In this document: positions 7,673 to 17,392 of the stretch, one piece after another
How positions within the stretch are numbered: position 1 is the first letter of the stretch
Layout of the letters: every line of letters begins with the position of its first letter
From: Erysipelothrix amsterdamensis
GTDB lineage: Bacteria; Bacillota_I; Bacilli_A; Erysipelotrichales; Erysipelotrichaceae
Reading direction: 5' to 3'
Length of the DNA stretch: 64,000 bases
Assembly (NCBI RefSeq): GCF_940143175.1
Contig: NZ_OW659496.1
Location: 1,736,001-1,800,000, forward strand
Translations under genes and position numbers: made by a program
The notes under the pieces: generated by a model
What the model was told of the DNA's origin: nothing
What the model saw: the letters and a program-made list of their open reading frames with translations, nothing else
Database searches by the model: none

Positions 7673-10498
7673 CTACCCCTTTTCTAATACCCCTTTGAGA
7701 TAATGTCCTGTATAACTATTTTCAACTTGAGCGATGTCTTCAGGTGTACCACAGGCAACAAGCGTACCGCCGCCTTCGCCACCTTCTGGACCTAAATCAA
7801 TCACATAGTCTGCATTTTTAATAACATCTAGGTTATGTTCAATAACAACAACGGTATCACCATTTTCCACAATACGTTGTAATACACCAGTTAGTTTTTC
7901 CACATCGTAGCTGTGTAAACCTGTTGTAGGTTCATCTAAAACAAACATAGTCTTACCCGTTGATGGTCTTTGGAGTTCACTTGCAAGTTTAACACGTTGT
8001 GCTTCTCCACCTGATAATGTGGTTGCTGATTGACCCAATTTGATGTATCCAAGCCCAACATCTTGTAACGTTTCAAGACCCTTACGAATTTTTGAAATTG
8101 GCGCAAAGAACTCAGTTGCTTGATCAATACTCATATCAAGAATATCAAAAATTGTTTTTTCTTTATAATGTACTTGAAGTGTTTCATCGTTATATCGTTT
8201 ACCGTCGCATTCACTACATTTCACAAATACATCTGGTAAAAAGTGCATTGATATCCGCTTCACACCATCACCCTTACACATTTCACAGCGGCCTCCCGCC
8301 ACATTAAACGAAAATCGACCTTTATCGTATCCACGCATTTTCGCTTCAGGCGTTTTCGCAAACAAATCACGAATATCATCAAATACTCCCGTATATGTTG
8401 CGGGGTTTGAACGTGGTGTCCGTCCGATTGGATTTTGATCAATCGTAATTAATTTATCGATATTTTCAAGACCTTTAATTTTCTTATGCTTACCTGGTTT
8501 CACACGCTGTTTTCCAAGTGCATGATATACTGTCTTACTTAAAACTTCATTTACAAGCGATGACTTACCACTGCCACTTACACCCGTAACTGCAATGAAT
8601 GTACCAAGTGGAAACTTAACATTGATTCCTTTGAGGTTATTTTCTTCTGCACCCATAATTTCAATTTTCTTTTTATTACCTTTACGGCGTTTTTTAGGTG
8701 TAGGTATTCTTCGTTTTCCACTGAGATACTGACCCGTAATGGAATCTTCGTTTTCTAAAATAGACGCAAGGGGTCCGTTTGCAATAACTTCTCCACCTAA
8801 AGCACCCGCACCCGGACCAATATCCACAATCCAGTCTGCTGCTTCCATTGTTTCCTCATCGTGTTCAACAACGATAAGTGTATTTCCAAGATCACGCATG
8901 TTTTTTAAAGTTTCGATAAGCCGTGCATTATCACGCTGATGCAGTCCGATGGATGGTTCATCTAAAACATAGAGAACCCCGGTCAGACGCGAACCAATTT
9001 GCGTAGCAAGTCGAATTCTTTGCGACTCGCCTCCGGAAAGACTTCCAGCGATACGGTCCAAAGTTAAATATTCAAGCCCAACATCTTTTAGGAATGTAAG
9101 ACGAGAGACAATTTCTTTAATCACCAGTTCCGCGATATTCGCCTTCATTTCGTCGAGTTCTAGACGATCCATGAAGTGAAGTGCATCTCCAATGGATTGT
9201 TCCGTAAATTGACTGATGTTTAATTCACCGACACGCACACTTAAAGCTTCTTGATTGAGACGGGCACCATGACACTCAGAACACACTGCTTCACCCATAA
9301 ATGATCCATACCATTCACGTGATGATGAAGATGTTGTATCACGATGACGACGTTCAATAAGACTTACAACCCCTTCAATGGGTTCATTACGATGAAAACT
9401 ATTACCAGAACGAGACTCGATAACATATTTAACCGGAACAATACTTCCATAAAGTAAAATATCCATTTGCTTTTTCGTAAGTTTACTAATTGGTTTATCC
9501 ACATCTACTTTTGCGAATTGTATAAGATGTTCAAAAGTCTGCCATTCAATGTTTTGAGAATTAACGATGTTTTTATAGTAGCGAATTCCGCCCTCTGCAA
9601 TTGATAAACTTGGGTCTGGTATTAAAAATTCAAGGTCCACTGATTGGGTCATTCCTAAACCATTACAGTTATGGCATGCTCCCATGGGTGAATTAAAGGA
9701 AAAAAGACGAGGTTCAATGGATGCGATACTAAATCCACATTCAGGACAGGCAAAATTACTTGAAAACACCATGTTTTCTTCACCATTCTTCACAAGAACA
9801 ACGCCATCACTCAGTTTCAGCGCTGTCTCTAACGAATCACTGAGTCGGTAACGACTGTCTTCTTTTTTCACAATACGGTCAATCACAACTTCGATATCAT
9901 GGCGATTATTTTTCTCAAGTGTCACTTCTTCATCAAGCATCACTAAAGCACCATCGATATACGTACGTACATAACCTTCTTTTCGAAGACTATCCAATAA
10001 CTCTCGGTGCTCTCCCTTTTGTGCCTTCACAACAGGTGCCAAGATTTCTAAACGCGTTTTATCTTCAAGCAACATAATACGATCAACCATTTGTTTGATC
10101 GTTTGTGATGTGATTTCAACATTATGGATTGGGCAATAAGGAATACCCACCCGAGCATACAAAAGACGCAAGTAATCATAAATCTCTGTTACAGTTCCTA
10201 CTGTAGAACGGGGATTATTACTTGTCGTTTTTTGATCAATTGCGATGGATGGAGAAAGCCCCTCAATTAATTCAACATCGGGCTTTTCCATATTACCTAA
10301 GAACTGGCGTGCGTATGAACTAAGCGATTCAACATAACGGCGTTGACCTTCAGCATAAATCGTATCGAACGCTAAACTCGTTTTACCAGAACCGGACAAA
10401 CCAGTCATAATTACAAGTTTATCTCTAGGAATTTCAAGGCTTATATTTTTTAGATTATTTTCTTTTGCACCTTTAATGATAATTTTATTGTTTTCCAT
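7673..10498 (-). CDS. uvrA: UvrA excinuclease ABC subunit A
   Basis: A 941-residue DNA-damage recognition ATPase of nucleotide excision repair. Two ABC domains are visible, with Walker A GLSGSGKTS near the N-terminus and GVSGSGKSS in the second half, each paired with a LSGGE signature. Two zinc-binding regions of the CxxC type (CPECG...CHNC and CEMC...CSEC) are present. The start at the ATG at 10498 is preferred because AGGTGA lies five bases upstream; an in-frame GTG three codons earlier lies within that site. It is the same run as hprK and is separated from uvrB by the ANT(6)-like gene. Confidence 0.98.
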   Translation of the reverse strand: MENNKIIIKGAKENNLKNISLEIPRDKLVIMTGLSGSGKTSLAFDTIYAEGQRRYVESLSSYARQFLGNMEKPDVELIEGLSPSIAIDQKTTSNNPRSTVGTVTEIYDYLRLLYARVGIPYCPIHNVEITSQTIKQMVDRIMLLEDKTRLEILAPVVKAQKGEHRELLDSLRKEGYVRTYIDGALVMLDEEVTLEKNNRHDIEVVIDRIVKKEDSRYRLSDSLETALKLSDGVVLVKNGEENMVFSSNFACPECGFSIASIEPRLFSFNSPMGACHNCNGLGMTQSVDLEFLIPDPSLSIAEGGIRYYKNIVNSQNIEWQTFEHLIQFAKVDVDKPISKLTKKQMDILLYGSIVPVKYVIESRSGNSFHRNEPIEGVVSLIERRHRDTTSSSSREWYGSFMGEAVCSECHGARLNQEALSVRVGELNISQFTEQSIGDALHFMDRLELDEMKANIAELVIKEIVSRLTFLKDVGLEYLTLDRIAGSLSGGESQRIRLATQIGSRLTGVLYVLDEPSIGLHQRDNARLIETLKNMRDLGNTLIVVEHDEETMEAADWIVDIGPGAGALGGEVIANGPLASILENEDSITGQYLSGKRRIPTPKKRRKGNKKKIEIMGAEENNLKGINVKFPLGTFIAVTGVSGSGKSSLVNEVLSKTVYHALGKQRVKPGKHKKIKGLENIDKLITIDQNPIGRTPRSNPATYTGVFDDIRDLFAKTPEAKMRGYDKGRFSFNVAGGRCEMCKGDGVKRISMHFLPDVFVKCSECDGKRYNDETLQVHYKEKTIFDILDMSIDQATEFFAPISKIRKGLETLQDVGLGYIKLGQSATTLSGGEAQRVKLASELQRPSTGKTMFVLDEPTTGLHSYDVEKLTGVLQRIVENGDTVVVIEHNLDVIKNADYVIDLGPEGGEGGGTLVACGTPEDIAQVENSYTGHYLKGVLEKG

Positions 10499-10552
10499 AT
10501 CTCTCACCTACTGAACAAATTATAACATGTTTCTTGTTTCCGCAATACCGCT

Positions 10553-11401
10553 TTACTCATCGTTAATCTGTTTTAAGACATAAGTTGAAACATCATGATA
10601 TTCATGACGATCATATACAAACGTTCCATAATCTCCCACCCGATCAGCCACAACTGAAAAGATAGTCAACATCGATTCCAAAACTACAATACACTGCTCT
10701 TTTGAACTTAAATTATACGTCGCAAGCACCTTATCCCACATACTTGAGCTGATATATCGATCAAGATATTTGAAATTTTTCCCAACACTAATCGAAAAGT
10801 CAGTTTCAAAACCAACTTGCCAAGTAATCATTTGAAGAAGCATTTGACGCATCGATGCGAGATGGTCCATCGCATAAATCGGCTCATGACGTTTGATACC
10901 TTTCACGACATAAAATGATAACCATAACATCTCATTAATACAATCACGATATTTCTGTTCATTTGGTTTTTCAATCCAATAGTCACGATCTGTTGCCGGT
11001 ATAACTCCCGATATAATGGAATCCTTATCCAGAATTATTTCTACGAGGTGGTCTTCCTGAAGGTAGGCTTCTAAATTTTCAATAGCGATAAAGGTAAAGT
11101 CGATACGAACTCCATCTTCAAATTGAACCAAATAATGATAGTCGCGTGATTTTAACTGTCCAAACAGCGTGAAATCATCCGGTCTTTGCATCATAAGGAC
11201 TTTCCCAAAAGGTTCTAACCAAGACTGATGATTGATATAATATTCTAAATTATCCACAATGAATGCAATATCATAATCTTGCATCAAATCTTTCTCAATT
11301 TTTTTATTCACTCTTGAACCATTCATTGCGACAATTCGAATATGTTGACTCAATTTTGCTTGATCCAAAATCAGTGTCATTATTTCAGTTTCTGTTCGCA
11401 T
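10553..11401 (-). CDS. ANT(6)/AadK-like aminoglycoside 6-adenylyltransferase
   Basis: A 282-residue nucleotidyltransferase closely resembling the chromosomal streptomycin adenylyltransferases of Bacillus (AadK) and the AadE group. The active-site pattern is visible: AMNGSRVN, then DYDIAF with the paired aspartates, and later VRIDFTFI. Conserved family stretches such as FGKVLMMQRPDDFTLF, DYWIEKP and CINEMLWLSFYVVKG are also present. These enzymes inactivate streptomycin by transferring AMP. It sits between uvrB and uvrA, which are usually adjacent, with a good GGAGGCGG site. The base composition does not look foreign. Whether it gives resistance cannot be told from sequence alone. Confidence 0.88.
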   Translation of the reverse strand: MRTETEIMTLILDQAKLSQHIRIVAMNGSRVNKKIEKDLMQDYDIAFIVDNLEYYINHQSWLEPFGKVLMMQRPDDFTLFGQLKSRDYHYLVQFEDGVRIDFTFIAIENLEAYLQEDHLVEIILDKDSIISGVIPATDRDYWIEKPNEQKYRDCINEMLWLSFYVVKGIKRHEPIYAMDHLASMRQMLLQMITWQVGFETDFSISVGKNFKYLDRYISSSMWDKVLATYNLSSKEQCIVVLESMLTIFSVVADRVGDYGTFVYDRHEYHDVSTYVLKQINDE

Positions 11402-11415
11402 AGTCCGCCTCCTTG

Positions 11416-11434
11416 TGATAATAAGTAATTATCA
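11416..11434. repeat. Short perfect inverted repeat upstream of the ANT(6)-like gene
   Basis: TGATAAT and ATTATCA are separated by five bases, just upstream of the ribosome binding site of the gene starting at 11401. It could be an operator or an mRNA hairpin. AT-rich sequence makes chance occurrence likely. The remainder of the 11402-11548 gap shows nothing else I can name. Confidence 0.3.
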
Positions 11435-11548
11435 ATTTAAAGAAATCCTAAAAAGCAATTTCATTCATCTCTGCACATATACACGATTTCGATTAAAACG
11501 CTGTAACACTTTATATCATCTATTATCTCACGAGTACGCACAAACTAC

Positions 11549-11573
11549 AAAAAAGACCAAGTTACCTTGGTCT
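11549..11573 (-). terminator. Intrinsic terminator after uvrB
   Basis: Minus-strand stem AGACCAAG / CTTGGTCT with a 4-base loop followed by TTTTTT. It begins at the uvrB stop codon and would end the ctpA-uvrB transcript before the ANT(6)-like gene. Confidence 0.85.
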
Positions 11574-13563
11574 ATAAGCTTGCTTTCATCTCCATAACAA
11601 TATCGCGGAGTTGAGCTGCTCTTTCAAAATCAAGAAGCGCTGCTGCTTCTCGCATTTCTTTTTCGAGGCGTTGGATAAGCTCATCCACAGCTTTTTTATC
11701 CTTACGTTTGCCTTTATTGTTACGAATACGATGTGTTAACGCTGCGGTTTCTTTACCTGCTATGACATCGCGTATTTCTTTTTTAATCGTTTGTGGTGTA
11801 ATACCATGTTTCTCATTATACGCAATCTGAATATCACGTCTTCGTTTTGTTTCTTCAATCGTCTTTTTCATCGAATCCGTAATGCGATCTGCATACATGA
11901 TTACATGACCATTTGAATTTCGAGCTGCACGACCTACAATTTGAACCAATGAACGGTATGAGCGGAGGAATCCCTCTTTATCGGCGTCAAGAATTGCAAT
12001 TAAACTGACTTCAGGAAGATCTAGTCCTTCTCTTAAAAGGTTAATTCCAACCACCACATCATATTTCCCTAAACGCAAATCTCTAAGAATTTCAATGCGC
12101 TCAAGTGTCTTCGTTTCATGATGAAGATAGGCTACTTTAATACCCGTTTCTAAAAGGTAATTGGTTAAATCTTGAGCCATTTTAACGGTGAGAGTTGTAA
12201 TTAAAACACGTTCATCACGTTCGCGACGTTCTAAAATTTGATCAATTAAGTCATCAACCTGACCCTGACTTTTTTTAATTTCGATTGTGGGATCTAAAAG
12301 ACCCGTAGGGCGAATAATCTGCTCGACAACCTGATGATTTACCTTTTCAAGTTCATAATCACCGGGAGTCGCGGAAACATATATTGTTTGTTTTTGAACA
12401 CTCGTAAATTCTTCGAAAGTCATTGGACGGTTATTCATTGCACTTGGCAATCGGAACCCATACTCTACAAGTGTGCGCTTACGAGACTGATCCCCATTAT
12501 ACATTCCTCTAACTTGAGGTAGTGAAACGTGAGACTCATCCACAACAAAGAGATAATCATCTGGGAAATAATCAAAGAGTGTGTAGGGTCTTTGATTAGG
12601 ATCACGACCGTCAATATGCATTGAGTAGTTTTCCACACCCGAACACATCCCAAATTCTCGTAAAGCCTCAAGATCGTACTCTGTACGTTGTTTAAGTCGT
12701 TGGTATTCCACAAGTTTATTCTCAGATTCAAAATAAGCCAAACGCTCATGCAACTCAGCTTCGATTCGATCTGCTGCAGGACGAATTTGATCCATATCCC
12801 GAGCATACTGATTCGCAGGGAAAATGTCGTACACTAAATATCCTTCGCGGACATTCCCTGTTATGCGATCCACTTCAACAATACGATCAATTTCATCACC
12901 GAAGAACTCAACACGTACTACAATATCATCACGATCACCGCGAACCACTTCAATTACATCACCACGAACTCTAAATGTTCCTACACTTTGTTCCATATCA
13001 TTACGGATGTATTGACGCTTTACAAGATCTCTCATCAAATCTTCTCGCGTTATTTCTTGACCAACACGCATAACATACAACATTTCTTTATAATAACTTG
13101 GATCTGCAGTTGCATAGATACTCGCCACCGATGCAACAATAATGGTATCACGACGTTGTAATACAGAGTTTTGGGCCGCATGGCGAAGCATATCCAACTC
13201 TTGATTAATCATCGAACTTTTTTCGATATAAGTATCTGAGCCTGGTAGATAAGCTTCAGGTTGATAATAATCAAAGTTTGAGACAAAGTATTCTACACGA
13301 TTGTTTGGAAAAAATTCCTTAAACTCCGAATAGAGTTGACCTGCAAGGGTTTTATTATGTACAAAAACAAGCGTAGGTCTGTTTAACTTCGCAATCACTT
13401 GACTAACCGTGAAGGTTTTACCCGTTCCCGTAGCCCCTAAAAGAACTTGTTCTTTTTTTCCACTGAGAATCCCTTGAGTAAGTTCTGCGATTGCCTTAAC
13501 CTGATCACCTTTAGGATCAAATTTAGATACAAGTTCAAATTTATGTTCTTCTTTATTTGCCAT
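11572..13563 (-). CDS. uvrB: UvrB excinuclease ABC subunit B
   Basis: A 663-residue helicase-like subunit that loads at damaged DNA with UvrA and recruits UvrC. Walker A GATGTGKT lies near residue 45, the damage-probing beta-hairpin region [19 protein letters not shown] near residue 95, and helicase motifs such as VVDESH and QIVGRAARN follow. The C-terminal UvrC-binding UVR motif is present ([18 protein letters not shown]). The length is normal. The start overlaps the end of ctpA by 11 bases, so ctpA and uvrB are likely one transcript, closed by the terminator at 11549-11573. Confidence 0.98.
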   Translation of the reverse strand: MANKEEHKFELVSKFDPKGDQVKAIAELTQGILSGKKEQVLLGATGTGKTFTVSQVIAKLNRPTLVFVHNKTLAGQLYSEFKEFFPNNRVEYFVSNFDYYQPEAYLPGSDTYIEKSSMINQELDMLRHAAQNSVLQRRDTIIVASVASIYATADPSYYKEMLYVMRVGQEITREDLMRDLVKRQYIRNDMEQSVGTFRVRGDVIEVVRGDRDDIVVRVEFFGDEIDRIVEVDRITGNVREGYLVYDIFPANQYARDMDQIRPAADRIEAELHERLAYFESENKLVEYQRLKQRTEYDLEALREFGMCSGVENYSMHIDGRDPNQRPYTLFDYFPDDYLFVVDESHVSLPQVRGMYNGDQSRKRTLVEYGFRLPSAMNNRPMTFEEFTSVQKQTIYVSATPGDYELEKVNHQVVEQIIRPTGLLDPTIEIKKSQGQVDDLIDQILERRERDERVLITTLTVKMAQDLTNYLLETGIKVAYLHHETKTLERIEILRDLRLGKYDVVVGINLLREGLDLPEVSLIAILDADKEGFLRSYRSLVQIVGRAARNSNGHVIMYADRITDSMKKTIEETKRRRDIQIAYNEKHGITPQTIKKEIRDVIAGKETAALTHRIRNNKGKRKDKKAVDELIQRLEKEMREAAALLDFERAAQLRDIVMEMKASL

Positions 13564-15049
13564 TCTTCACAACCTCAATTGCTTTTTGTAACTGAACATC
13601 TCGAGCATTGCGATTACTAGACCATTCTGAAACTACAGAACTGTATAACTGTTCTTGGATACTATGATCAATTGTATCATTCGTTTCCAAATTAAGATCT
13701 GCTTTATATTTCATCAATGCTTCTGATGTTTTGGTATCATAATATCCGTCTGTTCGACCATTATGATATCCTAAAAATTTTAATGCATTTTGAGTGTAGA
13801 CAACCGCTTCATGGACTGTATCTACGTGAATTTCTTTGGAATCATCTAACACTACAAAGTTTGTATAGAAAATTGCAGGCAGCTTCACTTCTACATCCGG
13901 CTTAATGCCTGTACCGTGAATATTATTTCCCTTTGGTGAATTCCACTTCGCAATTGTAACCTTGAGCGCGCTTTTGTCATTGTATTCGTGCTGTGTTTGA
14001 ACTGTGCCTTTTCCATAAGAATTAACCCCGACAACCTGAACGCCACGATTTTCTTGAAGCGCGAGCGTTAACACTTCTGAAGCACTCGCTGATTTCTCAT
14101 TAATAAGCACCGCGATATCTTTGAATGGATATTGATCTTTCTCACTATCTGATACTTTATAAACTTTTTCAGAATTGTTCATAAAATCTTCTTTATAGAC
14201 AACTTCATCGTTATCGAAGAAAATACGCGCAATATCTTCAATGGCTTGTAGATACCCGCCACCGTTATCACGTAAATCAATCACTAACTTATCCACACCT
14301 TGTTCTAAAAATTCATCAAGATAGAGTTTGGTTGCATCCGCAAGATTTTTCCCAAATGAAGATATTTCGATATAGCCGACGCCATCACGAATTTCTCCCC
14401 ATACAAGCGCATTAATTTTTCCACGCTTAATATCAAATTCTATCGGTTTTTGATCACGCAAGACTTCTACTTTAACCGGTGTTCCTTCTTTTCCCATGAT
14501 TAATTCTTGAATCTTTTCACGATCAACGGTTTTTATTTCCACACCATCAACTTTAGAGAGAACATCTCCAGCTAAAAGTCCAGCCCCCTCTGCAGGTGAC
14601 CCTTTAAATACACGTGTGATAATGTTGGCACCATTACCTGCGTAGTATTGAACACCGATACCATCAAAATTCATATTTATAGATTCATTTAAATTATTCA
14701 TTTCTTCTTGAGTCATGTAAGAGGTATGTTGATCCCCATTCTTCTCAAGCATTCCTTTTATCGCATTATCAATCATTTCAGATTCTGGTTGTTCCATATC
14801 TGTTTTAAAGTACCAACTTGCGAGTAAATCACGATAGACACGTTCAAAACGCTCCACGCCGACATGTGCGTCCGTTGGGCCTGCAGCTAAGTTTGAAATT
14901 TTATTAAATTGAGTACCAAGTAAAAATGCAACAATAATTACAATTACTATTTTAAAAGCCTTACGTCGTTTTTGTTGGTCTTTTGCTATTTCATCAGGCC
15001 ATCGATGACGTTCGAGTTTTATACTTACTTTTTTATTTTTATCTTTCAA
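13553..15049 (-). CDS. CtpA-type S41 carboxy-terminal processing protease
   Basis: A 498-residue secreted or membrane-anchored serine protease. A basic N-terminus is followed by a membrane helix ([17 protein letters not shown]), a PDZ domain at about 110-190 and the S41 catalytic domain with the serine in [14 protein letters not shown] and lysine in SYGKGTVQ. The C-terminal ~75 residues look like a peptidoglycan-binding domain ([20 protein letters not shown]). I chose a TTG start at 15049 because GAGGTG lies six bases upstream; an ATG at 15082 lacks such a site. Family members trim or degrade envelope proteins, often with peptidoglycan hydrolases. It overlaps uvrB by 11 bases. Confidence 0.92.
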   Translation of the reverse strand: MKDKNKKVSIKLERHRWPDEIAKDQQKRRKAFKIVIVIIVAFLLGTQFNKISNLAAGPTDAHVGVERFERVYRDLLASWYFKTDMEQPESEMIDNAIKGMLEKNGDQHTSYMTQEEMNNLNESINMNFDGIGVQYYAGNGANIITRVFKGSPAEGAGLLAGDVLSKVDGVEIKTVDREKIQELIMGKEGTPVKVEVLRDQKPIEFDIKRGKINALVWGEIRDGVGYIEISSFGKNLADATKLYLDEFLEQGVDKLVIDLRDNGGGYLQAIEDIARIFFDNDEVVYKEDFMNNSEKVYKVSDSEKDQYPFKDIAVLINEKSASASEVLTLALQENRGVQVVGVNSYGKGTVQTQHEYNDKSALKVTIAKWNSPKGNNIHGTGIKPDVEVKLPAIFYTNFVVLDDSKEIHVDTVHEAVVYTQNALKFLGYHNGRTDGYYDTKTSEALMKYKADLNLETNDTIDHSIQEQLYSSVVSEWSSNRNARDVQLQKAIEVVKNGK

Positions 15050-15205
15050 TGAAATCACCTCAATATGGTTATAGTTTACCATAGTCTAAGCATCAAGCGT
15101 TAACATAGACTTTGGTAAAAGTAATCTAATATAATCCTAGCATAAGGGAATTAGAATTCAATGTTATAATATTAATAATCACAAATAAATCACGGAGGAC
15201 AGATT

Positions 15206-15757
15206 ATGAAACGAATTGCAGTTTTTTGCGGATCAAAAATGCCAGAATTACCCATTTATCGCGAGGAAGCTGTTAGACTCGCTAAATATTTTTCAAGTAA
15301 CGATATTCAGCTTATTTATGGCGGTGCAAAGGTCGGAATTATGGGGCTTATTGCAGATACAATGCTCGATAACGGAGGCTATGTTATCGGTGTGATGCCA
15401 AGAGTTCTTGCGGATAAAGAAATTCTCCATGAAGGAATCTCAGAAGCAATACTTGTAAAGTATATGCATGAGCGTAAAGCGACTATGATGGAGATGGCAG
15501 ATGGATTTATCGCTTTTCCTGGCGGATGTGGCACGATGGAAGAAATCTTTGAAGTAATAACATGGAATCAGATTGGGATTCATCATAAACCCTATGGATT
15601 CTTAAATGTGGACCATTACTATGATGGTATTAAAATGTATCTAGATAATGCCGAACGTGTTGGTTTTTCTACTAAAGAACAGATTGACCACATTATTTTC
15701 GAATCGCGTTTTGATGATTTTATCCATAAAATGGAATCTCACTTTCCGAAGAAGTAA
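15206..15757 (+). CDS. LOG-family protein (cytokinin riboside phosphoribohydrolase-like, TIGR00730)
   Basis: A 183-residue protein of the LOG / YvdD family, which hydrolyses the N-glycosidic bond of nucleoside 5'-monophosphates. The conserved Rossmann-like motifs are visible: FCGSKM at the N-terminus, YGGAKVGIMGLIAD, then the signature MHERKATMMEMADGFIAFPGGCGTMEE, here described by its PGGxGTxxE core at about residues 110-118. The start has CGGAGGA seven bases upstream. It is a single plus-strand gene divergent from ctpA, ended by the bidirectional terminator at 15772-15808. Bacterial members often act in nucleotide salvage, so the plant-hormone name should not be read literally. Confidence 0.92.
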   Translation: MKRIAVFCGSKMPELPIYREEAVRLAKYFSSNDIQLIYGGAKVGIMGLIADTMLDNGGYVIGVMPRVLADKEILHEGISEAILVKYMHERKATMMEMADGFIAFPGGCGTMEEIFEVITWNQIGIHHKPYGFLNVDHYYDGIKMYLDNAERVGFSTKEQIDHIIFESRFDDFIHKMESHFPKK

Positions 15758-15771
15758 TCGATATTTATCCC

Positions 15772-15808
15772 AAAATAAAACTGAGCTTAAGAGGCTCAGT
15801 TTTATTTT
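15772..15808. terminator. Bidirectional intrinsic terminator
   Basis: A perfect 15-bp stem (AAAATAAAACTGAGC with its complement) and a 7-base loop, A-rich on one side and T-rich on the other. It lies between the convergent LOG gene and the M23 gene at 15812-17287 and can serve both. Confidence 0.9.
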
Positions 15809-15811
15809 GTT

Positions 15812-17287
15812 TTAGTAAAGTCCTAGTGTTGATTGCGGATGTAAGCGACATGGTACACCATATCCTTGATCACATCTTCGACCACCACTGCTTGCGGAAC
15901 CCGTTCCAAAGTTCATAGTACTGTTCTCAGCCCATAGACTCCAGGCATCATAAATGGATCCACCACCCATATTAATTGTTTCCACATGTAAGTGAGGTCC
16001 TGTTGACGCTCCCGTATTCCCTGTTAATCCAAGGACTGAACCTGGATGAACAATCTGTCCTTCCGAAACGTATACAGCACTCAAGTGGGCAAATAGAATT
16101 CCGTAATTTTGACCGTTAACATGAACCAGGTAAGAGATATAGTTTCCATACCCTCCACCACAGTTCCAATTACCTTCAGAACACCCTGAATTTGTAGCAA
16201 CAACCATTCCGGTTCCTACAGATCGAGCATTGTTACCGTAATAGACCTCTAAGTCTACACCCATATGAGGTGAACCCCATTCATAAGCCCAAACACTATT
16301 TCCAACACGATAAACTCCGGGGTCTAAAGGAAGTGAAAAACCACTGGTTGAACCACCACCTGTAGATCCACCACCTGTAGAACCACCGCCTGTAGAACCT
16401 CCTCCACTCGATTCACCACCCGTAGAACCGTTTCCTGAAGATTCTCCCGATGACTCGCCACCATTTGAACCCTCTGAACCTGAATTATTATTGTTTTGTT
16501 CTTGCGCAAGTTCATTTGCGAGCTGTTCAGCTAATGCTTTAATTTGACTTTCATGACCCGCATTAACATATTTTATTTCATCAAGTTCATCTTGTAACTC
16601 TGCTTCTTGTTTTTGAAGTTCTTTTACAATTTCCTCAACATGTTTCTCATATATTTTTGCAGTTTCTTTTTGAAGTTCAATATCTTCTTTGTGGAGTTTA
16701 ATTTCTTCGCGTTCAACTTCTTGAAGTTTTTTATCAGCCTCAAGTTCAAGTTTAATCTTGTAAATTGATCGTACTAGTTCTTCATTATAACGTTTGATTG
16801 AACTTAACACTTCAAATCGTCGAACGATTTGCGAAAAATCTTCGCCAGTCATCATAAATTCGAAGTAACCATTAACACGCGTTGCGGATTGCGCATTAAG
16901 CATATAGGACTTAACCTTAACGTCAGTCTCCTCAATTTTTGCTTGGCGATCATCAATAGATTTTTGCAGTTGCACGATTTGTGCCTCTGAAACACGGATT
17001 TCTCCTTCAATTTCTTTGATTTTCGCATCGAGACTAGAAATTTGTTCTTTATATCCACTAAGATTTTTCATTTCCTCAGTTAAGTTTGCCTTAATATCCT
17101 TTTGAGATCCTTCAAGCGCACTTAATTTTTTCTTGTTTTCTTCAATTTGTGCGCGTCGTTCTTCTTGTTCTTTTGTCGTCTCTGATGACACAGCAAACAC
17201 CGTTGTACTAAGAGCAGGTGTTAGCGTTCCACCAAGTACAAACAAGGCAAGAAATATACACAGTCCATTTTTGATTATTTTTTTCAT
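15812..17287 (-). CDS. Secreted coiled-coil M23 peptidase (second FtsEX-linked hydrolase)
   Basis: A 491-residue exported protein. A signal peptide (residues 1 to ~32) is followed by a long coiled coil (~40-255), a Gly/Ser linker with STGGG repeats (~262-315) and a C-terminal LytM/M23 metallopeptidase domain. The zinc-site pattern is intact: HMGVD, then AHLSAV and HLHVE. Two cysteines bracket a short loop (GCSEGNWNCGGGYGN), and the tail contains GGRRCDQGYGVPCRL. It is a paralogue of the next gene upstream (17393-18697), so the pair probably arose by tandem duplication. The coiled coil plus M23 layout matches hydrolases activated by FtsEX. A weak hairpin (17358-17383) separates them, so it may be expressed separately. 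Confidence 0.9.
   Translation of the reverse strand: MKKIIKNGLCIFLALFVLGGTLTPALSTTVFAVSSETTKEQEERRAQIEENKKKLSALEGSQKDIKANLTEEMKNLSGYKEQISSLDAKIKEIEGEIRVSEAQIVQLQKSIDDRQAKIEETDVKVKSYMLNAQSATRVNGYFEFMMTGEDFSQIVRRFEVLSSIKRYNEELVRSIYKIKLELEADKKLQEVEREEIKLHKEDIELQKETAKIYEKHVEEIVKELQKQEAELQDELDEIKYVNAGHESQIKALAEQLANELAQEQNNNNSGSEGSNGGESSGESSGNGSTGGESSGGGSTGGGSTGGGSTGGGSTSGFSLPLDPGVYRVGNSVWAYEWGSPHMGVDLEVYYGNNARSVGTGMVVATNSGCSEGNWNCGGGYGNYISYLVHVNGQNYGILFAHLSAVYVSEGQIVHPGSVLGLTGNTGASTGPHLHVETINMGGGSIYDAWSLWAENSTMNFGTGSASSGGRRCDQGYGVPCRLHPQSTLGLY
16347..16406 (-). repeat. 15-bp tandem repeat encoding STGGG units
   Basis: Four imperfect 15-base units lie back to back and encode GGGST repeats in the linker between the coiled coil and the M23 domain. 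Units differ by one to a few bases. The length is a multiple of three, so copy-number change would keep the frame. Confidence 0.9.
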
Positions 17288-17357
17288 ACAATCACTCCTA
17301 TTTCGTAATAGTGCAGAACTATGAACAAATCATAGACGAGTAGGATCCTAGGCAAAG

Positions 17358-17383
17358 AAAGTACAAACGGATATTTGTACTTT
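17358..17383. terminator. Hairpin with T-run, possible terminator between the M23 paralogues
   Basis: AAAGTACAAA and TTTGTACTTT form a perfect 10-bp stem with a 6-base loop. The longer T-run is on the plus strand; on the minus strand, which carries the genes, the tail is only CTTTG, so termination of the ftsEX transcript is probably partial. Confidence 0.55.
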
Positions 17384-17392
17384 TTTCTATAA

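Noticed and set aside
12465-12806. 113-residue minus-strand frame inside uvrB
   Set aside because: An alternative frame of uvrB; no start signal, and the composition is unlike real proteins here.
16347-16406. Short direct repeats as a CRISPR-like array
   Set aside because: Units are contiguous without spacers, and they encode an in-frame linker.
16324-16515. Val/Gln-rich frame across the Gly/Ser linker
   Set aside because: It is a frame-shifted reading of the 15-bp repeat; the repetitive DNA gives a repetitive translation in every frame.
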